From the NCBI RefSeq assembly GCF_018403225.1, contig NZ_BOSG01000001.1:2790001-2854000 (forward strand): 64,000 bases of DNA, written 5' to 3'. Each line of letters begins with the position of its first letter. Within the stretch, counting starts at the first letter, position 1. A program made the position numbers and the translations under genes. The notes under the pieces are model-generated. The model saw only the letters and a program-made list of their open reading frames with translations, was not told where the DNA came from and made no database searches. Source of the DNA: Paenibacillus sp. J23TS9. GTDB taxonomy: Bacteria; Bacillota; Bacilli; Paenibacillales; Paenibacillaceae. This document shows, in pieces, positions 17,398 through 24,849 of this stretch.

Positions 17398-18288
17398 TCA
17401 GTCGTAGTAGAATACCTTTCTGGAAATGATCGCCGTCGAAATGCCCAGGATAGCGGTAACGACTGCAAAATAAACCCAGGACATCGCCGCGCTTTGGCCA
17501 AATTCGAATGATTTGAACGCGGTCTCGGAAATCAGCGAGTTGATCGAATTATGGCTGAATGAATCGATAATCGAGTAAACCATATTCGTTAAAATGAGTG
17601 GCGTCATCATGGGAAACGTGACCTTCCAGAAGATTTCATAACCCGTCGCCCCTTCGATCCGCGAGGCCTCATATAAAGCAGGCGAGACGGATTGCAGCCC
17701 GGCCAGGAAGATCAGAATTTGAACGCCCGAGGAGCTGATGATCTCGTATATCCGGTCCACCGCACCCGTAATGTAATCGACGAACATCGGGGCTAGCCCC
17801 GATTCGGTCAGCATTTTCTTCAACTCGAAGCTCTGCATCAGTCCACCGTTTCCTTCTCCCCCGGACATGGTGGAGCCTCCGACAAAGCTGCTGATATCCA
17901 GATTCGCGATGGCTGCCGATGCCAGAATAACCGGCAGGAAAAATATCGCCCTCGCGAGCGCTCTTCCACGGAATTTCTGGTTGAGCAGCACCGCGGCGAA
18001 CAGACTGAAAATAATGATGATCGGTACATTCACGATCATGTTCGTGACCGATTCCGTCAGCCTTCTCGGATAATCCGGATTGGTCGTAAACAGATTGCTG
18101 TAGTTGGACCAGCCTTTATAATCGACGGCAAATCCGCCTTCAACCAGATGTATGGAGCTTAGACTGAACCGGAACGACTGGATCAGCGGCAGCAGAAACA
18201 AGATGACAAGTCCCAAAATGAGCGGTGTTACGAACAATACGCCATACCATTGCTTTTTTTGGGACAAGGTGAGAGGTTTTCTGAACAT
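17398..18288 (-). CDS. CUT1 sugar ABC transporter permease (MalF-type), second pair
   Basis: A 296-residue permease with six membrane segments and the contact loop L-Y-E-A-S-R-I-E-G-A near residue 205. The loop after TM2 is unusually long and glycine-rich (V-G-G-S-T-M-S-G-G-E-G-N-G-G). The ATG at 18288 lies one base after the stop of the DUF5696 gene with AGGCGGTGA upstream, so translation is coupled; a GTG three codons earlier is possible. The coupling ties this importer to the DUF5696 protein. Confidence 0.9.
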   Translation of the reverse strand: MFRKPLTLSQKKQWYGVLFVTPLILGLVILFLLPLIQSFRFSLSSIHLVEGGFAVDYKGWSNYSNLFTTNPDYPRRLTESVTNMIVNVPIIIIFSLFAAVLLNQKFRGRALARAIFFLPVILASAAIANLDISSFVGGSTMSGGEGNGGLMQSFELKKMLTESGLAPMFVDYITGAVDRIYEIISSSGVQILIFLAGLQSVSPALYEASRIEGATGYEIFWKVTFPMMTPLILTNMVYSIIDSFSHNSINSLISETAFKSFEFGQSAAMSWVYFAVVTAILGISTAIISRKVFYYD

Positions 18289-18289
18289 A

Positions 18290-20887
18290 TTATTCACCGC
18301 CTACGTGATAGCTCTGCGGCTGAAGCTGCAGGCCGTCCACGGCTACCGCCGTATGGTTGTAATTGATCGTTACGTTAATACCGTTTTGATATATGGTTCT
18401 GACAACGCCCGGAGCAAGCATGCTGTGAGCAGTGATGACCTGACCACGGACTTTGGACAAAATCGCATTCGATTCCTGATACAGCTGCACAGCTTCATCA
18501 AACCAATCCTGGTAGTTCAGCGCGTATAAACCGTTATAATCCGTATCCTTGACCTTGGAAGCATCGCTTGCAAACCACTGATAATACACGTTGGATCCGG
18601 TTTCAAGCGACTTCAGCATGGACAAGCGCGGATTCTGGAGTTCATTCATATTGTAAGGAGCGCCAGAAATATCAAAATATCCATGAAGTGCAATCTGGTA
18701 AAACGGAATCTCTTCATCCGTGATGTTCAACCGGCTGCTGCGCACAGGTGCATTGACGATCAGATCAGCGAATGGCAGACTGTAGGCGTTGCCTCCGTCG
18801 ACCATAAGTGAACCCGTCTTTTTTTGCAAAAGCCCCAGCTCTTTCACGGAGGCCAGGAGCGAATCCTCGCGGCTCACCGGATGGGAAGGATCAAAGTCCG
18901 AATTAACCTCCTTGCCCAGATCCCGCAGGGAAAGCCCGGATATGCCAAGCTTGGTGTAATCCTGTAAAAATCCATCCACCTGCTTTGGCAGCTTGCGCGG
19001 CGAGAGAACATAATGTGAAAATTTGCTTACATCCTTCGCATACGTGACCGGATTATAGGCATACACTTCCGCCTTACTGCGGTCTAGTAAGGTAGCGGCT
19101 CCTGATGAACCTTTGAATTTCTCCAAAAAGGCAGTATCCGGATAAAATCCAAACCCGTTCTGCTTCATGTAGTCCGCTAAATGGAGAAATCCCTTCTTGC
19201 CTCCCAGAACTCCGGCGATAGACAGATCCGATGGAGAAGAGTGGCGGATGCCTCCGTTGAACCAGCCCACCATCCGCAGATCGATGTCACTCACTCCCGC
19301 AGCCTTAAGCTTGCCCAGAATCGATTCTGCCTCCTCAAAAGTGGTTAACGATTCCGTCGATTGATAGGGAATGCCGAGAATCGATTTGTTCTTACGGAAT
19401 GCGCCTGCAAGCTCCAGTACAAATGGGGCATCGGAAGTCTCAAGCAGCTTCAGCTGGTATTTATCCGCCAGATAACCCCTGTATGCCGCTGCCATGCCGG
19501 TATAATCCGCGGAAGCTCCAGATAAGAATGCATATCTTACCTGTAGATTTCCCTGGTATTTTCCGGTCTGGAACATAGGAACCGCACTTGTCTTGCTGCC
19601 GGATGACAAGGTGTAATAGTCCATGGCCGTCACCTGAAATTTGCTGCTGACCGAATTATAGGAATCATTCCGCCCACTCACATCGGCTGCAATGCTGGCC
19701 CCTGCTTCTCCGTCCTCAATGAAGCCAACCAGCGCATGATCGTTTTGCTTGAGCCCGAATACCGGCAGGCGTGAAACCTCGTTCGTCTGAATTTTTTCTT
19801 TGATGTCAAAGGTTCCGTCGTTGCCATAGACCGGCAGGCTGTAAGGCTCCGCGTTCAGCTTTTTATTATTCAGATGAATCAAAGCGCCTGCGCCGTCGGG
19901 AACGAAAATATATCCCTGCTTGCCCGTGTCCGCCGCGCCGAAGAACTTCAGAACCTGTAAGGATGCGATTGGATAGGCCTTGTTCGATTTCAGTTCCTTG
20001 GCGGGAATGGACACTACCAGGCTGCCACCATCGAGGGTATACACAACCGGCACGGTAAATTCGGCGTCTTCGGAAGCCGCTGCTTCACCTGCTCCGTTCT
20101 CCTTGTTATCCTGCGCCGCATCTTCAGCCGTATAGCCGGCTGCCTCCAGAACTGCTGACAGCTCTTCAGCTACGTAATCCTGCAGTTTGCGTACTTCATA
20201 AACTTGTTTTTGCTCATCCAGACGGAATTTGTATTTGACGTTATCCCGCTGATTTGCATCTTTGATTTTATCCAGAATGTTCTTTTCAAAGCGTTCCTTG
20301 CTGATGATTTTCGGTATGTTGGCAAAAGACTGCGCCACGTTTCCCATTTGATAGACTACGCGGATGCCTTGATTTGCTGTTGTGATTTTAAACTGCTTTT
20401 TGGCCACGCTGTCATCAAAGCTGTTAAAAGCGTTAATCTGCCCTTTATCGTTATAGTAAGTGAGCAGTACTTGTGCAGACAGCTCCGATTTGTACAGCGG
20501 CGAGGCCTGAGCGTCTTGACTGCGCAGAACCGGATTGGAGAACCAAACAAATCCGTTCTGCTTTTCCTGCACAGCAATCTCTGCTGTTTCCTTGTTCACG
20601 TAGAGGCTGAGCTGGTCATTATCCGCCGCTTTCTCCATTGTGCCCAGCGCTTCAAGCTCCTGCGAAGTGTTCTTACTCACTTGATCATGCTGTGGTTCCG
20701 CTGACGTTGTGATTATCTTAAGCGAAGCCTGATCCGTCTCCGATTTTGCAGCTGCCGGCTCCGTGACTCCGGCTTCGGAAGCATCTGCTTCTAGTCCCAG
20801 AAATCCGCCGAAGCCAGCTCCCGTGATCCCCGCTGTCAGGAGCAGTGCGCACAGGATGCCTGCGGCTTGTTTTTTGCTTATGCCCAC
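18290..20887 (-). CDS. DUF5696-type extracytoplasmic protein
   Basis: An 865-residue protein that I recognise as DUF5696-like, of unknown function. It has a hydrophobic N-terminal segment (residues about 9-32), either an uncleaved anchor or a signal peptide, then an acidic linker. The rest appears outside the membrane: beta-rich stretches to about residue 450, then a segment resembling a glycoside-hydrolase-type (beta/alpha) barrel (D-I-D-L-R-M-V-G-W-F-N-G-G near 555; L-G-I-S-G-L-S-L-R-D-L-G-K-E near 645; S-L-M-V-D-G-G-N-A near 700). The barrel resemblance is a reading of pattern, not a family match, so a hidden hydrolase or sugar-binding role is possible. The GTG start has AAGGAGGG seven bases ahead. 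It lies between the NHL/YIP1 gene and a permease pair. Confidence 0.8.
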   Translation of the reverse strand: MGISKKQAAGILCALLLTAGITGAGFGGFLGLEADASEAGVTEPAAAKSETDQASLKIITTSAEPQHDQVSKNTSQELEALGTMEKAADNDQLSLYVNKETAEIAVQEKQNGFVWFSNPVLRSQDAQASPLYKSELSAQVLLTYYNDKGQINAFNSFDDSVAKKQFKITTANQGIRVVYQMGNVAQSFANIPKIISKERFEKNILDKIKDANQRDNVKYKFRLDEQKQVYEVRKLQDYVAEELSAVLEAAGYTAEDAAQDNKENGAGEAAASEDAEFTVPVVYTLDGGSLVVSIPAKELKSNKAYPIASLQVLKFFGAADTGKQGYIFVPDGAGALIHLNNKKLNAEPYSLPVYGNDGTFDIKEKIQTNEVSRLPVFGLKQNDHALVGFIEDGEAGASIAADVSGRNDSYNSVSSKFQVTAMDYYTLSSGSKTSAVPMFQTGKYQGNLQVRYAFLSGASADYTGMAAAYRGYLADKYQLKLLETSDAPFVLELAGAFRKNKSILGIPYQSTESLTTFEEAESILGKLKAAGVSDIDLRMVGWFNGGIRHSSPSDLSIAGVLGGKKGFLHLADYMKQNGFGFYPDTAFLEKFKGSSGAATLLDRSKAEVYAYNPVTYAKDVSKFSHYVLSPRKLPKQVDGFLQDYTKLGISGLSLRDLGKEVNSDFDPSHPVSREDSLLASVKELGLLQKKTGSLMVDGGNAYSLPFADLIVNAPVRSSRLNITDEEIPFYQIALHGYFDISGAPYNMNELQNPRLSMLKSLETGSNVYYQWFASDASKVKDTDYNGLYALNYQDWFDEAVQLYQESNAILSKVRGQVITAHSMLAPGVVRTIYQNGINVTINYNHTAVAVDGLQLQPQSYHVGGE

Positions 20888-20909
20888 GTACCATCCCTCC
20901 TTTTGGCGG

Positions 20910-22967
20910 CTACATCCTGAATGAAATTTCCTTATAGATGGAGCTCACGAAATTGATCATCTGCTGCAGCATACTGAAGAACAGGACACCCAGGAAAATG
21001 ATGATACCCATAACTACGAGTGTCAGCAGCATCGTCACGATGGTTTTCCCGGCAGAATATTGATGCACCGTCATGGTCCCGGTAAACAGGAGCCATACAA
21101 ACCAAATCATCGCGATCGTGTTCAGCAAATAGTAAAATGAGCTCTCATCCGCGGTGATGACGTTGCTGTACAGCATCTGCGGAAAATAGATCAGTACGAG
21201 CGGCAGCAAGGAATATGCCGTTGCAATCATAATTTCGGTGAACTTTCCCTCACCATCCATCAATGTCGTAAGCGACCAATTTGCCACGCACCAAAGTAGG
21301 AACGGGAGCACAATAAATTTAAGTTCATCTAGGCTGTTCAACTGCTCCGGATTGTTGAAGTTAATGACGAAGCCGTTGAACTGGCGTTTGACGATCGTGG
21401 CGATCACAAGCAGCACCATGATGACGAAGGCCACGCTGAGCCTGCCTTTGCGTTCATATTTCATCTCCCAAAACCCGTTAAAAGGATGCAGCAGCGTGTA
21501 AAACGGATTCCGAATGATCCCGAACTCCCGATAGAATTGCCCCTTGGTTTTCCGGTTTGCGAGTTTGACACCTGCAACAATGACTGCAATCCCCAAAACT
21601 ATGAACAGCACGATCATACCGAAATGGTCGAATACCACTTCCTTACGGTAGCGCTTGAAGGCTTCCGAATAATACTCACGGCTGTTGCCCAGCTTGAAGT
21701 AGTTCATGGCCTCCCGGTTATCGCCTTGCTTCAGCAGCGATTTACCGATACCGATGTAGGCTACATCGAAGTTGGCATTGAGCTGGAGTACCCTTCTCCA
21801 ATCGGAAGTAGACTGCTCCGACTTGCCTTCGCTGAGCGCGGCCACTGCACTGCGGATCAAATCGCCGTAAGGGGTCGGATTGAATACCGACAGGCGGTTG
21901 TTATCCTTGTCAAGGACTAGCATCCGTTCACCGAGCATCTCAATGGCTACCGGCGTGCGGAAATTCCCTTGCTGGCTGCCGAGGCCGCCGAATTCATAGA
22001 GCAGGTTACCGTCCTTGTCATAGGTGAAAATACGCCCCCTCTTTGAATCCAATGCACTGTACATCCCGCCCTGATCGGGAATAATGTCCACGAATATGGA
22101 GCTTCCGGGCAAGCTCCCACCCTCGAGATTTCCCACATCGCCTTTGGGTGGAAAATATCCTTTGCTGCGTAAAATATCCGTGCCGGAAGGATTAAGGCGT
22201 TTCAACGGCTGCTCGGAATTTTCCTCCGAGGTGGAGGTATAGATAAAGCCGCTGTCATCCACATCCAGGTTGTTGAATTCAATAGGGATAAACTGCTGCA
22301 TCTGCTCGCGCTGTGCCTTGGTGGAAATACGCTTCCAGAACAGATCCACCGGACTGAATTTGACGCGGTTGGTGCCGATAAATCCGTTAAATCCCCCGTC
22401 CGAATCAAATTCCATAATTCCTTCGTAGCATCCCTGGCTGATCACATATAAGCGCTTGGCCTTATCAACGACCAGCTTGACCGGCTGATACTGAAATCCC
22501 TCCCGGAGCAGTGTCGACTTCGGCTCATTCATGACCCGCACCGGCTGTCCATTCTGATCGAACTCGACAATGCGGCGGTTATCCGTATCGGCGACATAGA
22601 TATGCTGATCCGAATCAACGAAAACACCCTGCGGATGATTCAGGCTGTCTTTCTTTCCATCAAGCCCGAACTCCCCGATGGTTTTCTCAAGCTGGAGGTC
22701 CCTGTTCAATATGACGATCCGGCTGTTACCTGTATCCGCAATGTACAGCCTTCCATCTTGACCTGTATACATATCCTGCGGAGAGGACAATGCACCTTGG
22801 CTCCAGTCGCTACCGGAAATGACCTGCTCCAGCGAATAAGGATCCGGAGCGGGAACCGGAGTTCCCCAGTAGGAATAGTTATAGGTGTCATCCGCCGATA
22901 CCGGAGCCGCAGCGGTGCCGGAAGCCAGAAGCAGCACTATTATGAATAAAGCAAACCATCTCTTCAT
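20910..22967 (-). CDS. NHL-repeat beta-propeller / YIP1 membrane protein
   Basis: A protein of about 685 residues in four parts. A signal peptide (about 1-26) leads to an extracytoplasmic NHL beta-propeller (about 45-380), with the classic I-A-D-T-G-N-S-R-I and V-A-D-T-D-N-R-R-I strands. A TPR-like helical stretch follows (about 385-450), then a membrane segment near 455-475 and a YIP1-type multi-span domain (about 490-680, with N-P-F-x-T-L-L-H-P at its start). The start is the ATG at 22967, seven bases after AGGGGGG; an ATG two codons earlier is too close. It follows a permease by 15 bases and precedes the DUF5696 gene by 22. A role as an accessory or scaffold subunit of the importer is inferred from this order only. 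Confidence 0.85.
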   Translation of the reverse strand: MKRWFALFIIVLLLASGTAAAPVSADDTYNYSYWGTPVPAPDPYSLEQVISGSDWSQGALSSPQDMYTGQDGRLYIADTGNSRIVILNRDLQLEKTIGEFGLDGKKDSLNHPQGVFVDSDQHIYVADTDNRRIVEFDQNGQPVRVMNEPKSTLLREGFQYQPVKLVVDKAKRLYVISQGCYEGIMEFDSDGGFNGFIGTNRVKFSPVDLFWKRISTKAQREQMQQFIPIEFNNLDVDDSGFIYTSTSEENSEQPLKRLNPSGTDILRSKGYFPPKGDVGNLEGGSLPGSSIFVDIIPDQGGMYSALDSKRGRIFTYDKDGNLLYEFGGLGSQQGNFRTPVAIEMLGERMLVLDKDNNRLSVFNPTPYGDLIRSAVAALSEGKSEQSTSDWRRVLQLNANFDVAYIGIGKSLLKQGDNREAMNYFKLGNSREYYSEAFKRYRKEVVFDHFGMIVLFIVLGIAVIVAGVKLANRKTKGQFYREFGIIRNPFYTLLHPFNGFWEMKYERKGRLSVAFVIMVLLVIATIVKRQFNGFVINFNNPEQLNSLDELKFIVLPFLLWCVANWSLTTLMDGEGKFTEIMIATAYSLLPLVLIYFPQMLYSNVITADESSFYYLLNTIAMIWFVWLLFTGTMTVHQYSAGKTIVTMLLTLVVMGIIIFLGVLFFSMLQQMINFVSSIYKEISFRM

Positions 22968-22982
22968 CTGCATGCCCCCCTG

Positions 22983-23855
22983 TTATTCCTTCAAGCCCGA
23001 TGTGGACATCGTTTGGATGATGCTGCTCTGCGTCACGATGAACACGGTAATCGGTACAATCATCATTAAAAGCGTAACAGCTGCGACCGGGCCTGTGCGC
23101 ACCAGACCGCCATTTGCGATTTGCCCGAATACATAATCCACTGTTTTCAGCTGTTCGCTGTAAATATATTTATGGCTGGTTACGGAACCATTGGTCCAGA
23201 GGTTCTGCAAGGAAAAGATAATCAGCGTCAGCCAGGCAGGTCTCACAATAGGCATCACAATCTGCCAGTAAATGCGGTACTCGCTGGCTCCGTCAATTTT
23301 CCCCGCTTCAAGCAGCGCATCGGGAATTTGCTCCATGAACTGCTTCATCAGATAGAGACCCAGCGTCATGCCGAAAGCGGGCAGCAGTATAGCCCAGTAG
23401 GTGTTGATCAGACCCAGATACGAAATGATCATATAGTTCGGAACCTGGGTCACATAAACCGTAAACATGAGTGAAAGCACCACAATATTGAACAAAAGCT
23501 TTTTGCCCGGAAAACGGAGCTTTGCAAGCGGATAAGCCGCTGCGGAAGCCAAGATCACATGCCCCACCGTTCCGAAAATGGCAATGAAAAACGTGTTGAA
23601 CACATACCTCGAAAAGGGTACCCAGGAATCACTGAAGATGCCGACAAGGTCCGTGAAGTTTTTAAGGGTCGGGTTCCGGACAAACAGCTTGGGCGGAAAA
23701 GTAAAGATTTCATCGATCGGCTTGAATGCATTGCTGATAGTGAATACCAGCGGCAGAGCCATAAAGCAGGCTACACCCCCTAGCAGTACGAACAGCAGCA
23801 GATCGACACCCCAGGATCGGTTCAGTCTTTTCGGCATTTTAAGTACGAGTTTCAT
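22983..23855 (-). CDS. CUT1 sugar ABC transporter permease (MalG-type), first pair
   Basis: A 290-residue permease with six membrane segments, a contact loop L-L-E-A-G-K-I-D-G-A near residue 185 and the C-terminal S-T-S-G-L-K-E tail common in this group. AGGTGAG lies six bases before the ATG and overlaps the end of the preceding permease gene, whose stop is three bases away. It is the partner of the MalF-type permease at 23859-24839. Confidence 0.92.
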   Translation of the reverse strand: MKLVLKMPKRLNRSWGVDLLLFVLLGGVACFMALPLVFTISNAFKPIDEIFTFPPKLFVRNPTLKNFTDLVGIFSDSWVPFSRYVFNTFFIAIFGTVGHVILASAAAYPLAKLRFPGKKLLFNIVVLSLMFTVYVTQVPNYMIISYLGLINTYWAILLPAFGMTLGLYLMKQFMEQIPDALLEAGKIDGASEYRIYWQIVMPIVRPAWLTLIIFSLQNLWTNGSVTSHKYIYSEQLKTVDYVFGQIANGGLVRTGPVAAVTLLMMIVPITVFIVTQSSIIQTMSTSGLKE

Positions 23856-23858
23856 CCT

Positions 23859-24839
23859 TTACTCACCTACTTTTCCAAGAAGCTTCTGGGTCACCAGGTT
23901 CACGGTAAGCATAATCGTGAACAATACGGTGGCGATCGCCGATGCGTATCCCATTTCAAAGCGGATCGAACCATAGTCAACCAGATGGGTTACGATCGTA
24001 TGCGCGGCATAATCCACGCTCGGGAAGCCGATGAGATAAATCGAAATTTCAGCGACCGAAAAGGCCGATGCAATCTGAATGACCGCGCCGAACATCAGCT
24101 GCGGCCGCATGGCAGGGAGTGTAATAAACCACAGCTCCTGCCAGCGGTTGCGTATTCCATCGATGCTGCCTGCTTCATACATCGTCCGGTCCACGTTCTG
24201 CAAACCGGCGATAAAAGCCAGAAAGGATGTGCCAAGGCTCAGCCACAGCTGTACCAGAATCAGAATCATCAGCACATATCTGGAATCCTGAAGCCACTGG
24301 ATCGGCTCCATAGTAAAGCCCCACTTCATGAGAAAAGAGTTCGCATATCCGTATGAGTCGCCTGCAAAGAGCAGCGTCCAGATCAAATACGTATTTCCCG
24401 AAATCGAAGGGGCATACAGCACCAGTGTGAGCAGCGCCCGCAGCTTCGGCGGCAGTTCATTAATGAGCCAGGCGAACATAAAACAGGCGATATAGCTGAT
24501 CGGACCTGTGATGGCTGCAAACAACAATGTATTTTTCAAAGCGATCATAAAAATATCATCCTGCACGAACAATCTCGCGTAATTCTGCCAGCCGATAAAT
24601 CGGGGCGTCTCCAGGAGATTGAAATTCGTGAAACTTAAGAAAAAGGATAATAGCACAGGAATGACTGTAAACGTGCAAAAAATGATAAAGTACGGTGCCA
24701 TCAGCACATAAGCATGCTTGTTCTTTTTCATTTCCGGCCATGTTCTGGCGATTTTTTTTCGGAACATATGCCCCGGTGTGCCGCTGCCAGGCATTTTCGC
24801 ACCCGTCATGACGGGACGTTCTGCAATCTGCTGTTTCAT
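23859..24839 (-). CDS. CUT1 sugar ABC transporter permease (MalF-type), first pair
   Basis: A 326-residue permease with six membrane segments after a basic cytoplasmic N terminus (about 50 residues, longer than usual). The contact loop reads M-Y-E-A-G-S-I-D-G-I-R near residue 235. The ATG at 24839 has GAGGG seven bases ahead; 21 earlier in-frame codons run into the binding-protein gene. It is ten bases after that gene's stop, so the large binding protein and this pair are the probable importer. Confidence 0.92.
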   Translation of the reverse strand: MKQQIAERPVMTGAKMPGSGTPGHMFRKKIARTWPEMKKNKHAYVLMAPYFIIFCTFTVIPVLLSFFLSFTNFNLLETPRFIGWQNYARLFVQDDIFMIALKNTLLFAAITGPISYIACFMFAWLINELPPKLRALLTLVLYAPSISGNTYLIWTLLFAGDSYGYANSFLMKWGFTMEPIQWLQDSRYVLMILILVQLWLSLGTSFLAFIAGLQNVDRTMYEAGSIDGIRNRWQELWFITLPAMRPQLMFGAVIQIASAFSVAEISIYLIGFPSVDYAAHTIVTHLVDYGSIRFEMGYASAIATVLFTIMLTVNLVTQKLLGKVGE

Positions 24840-24849
24840 GGAAGGTCCC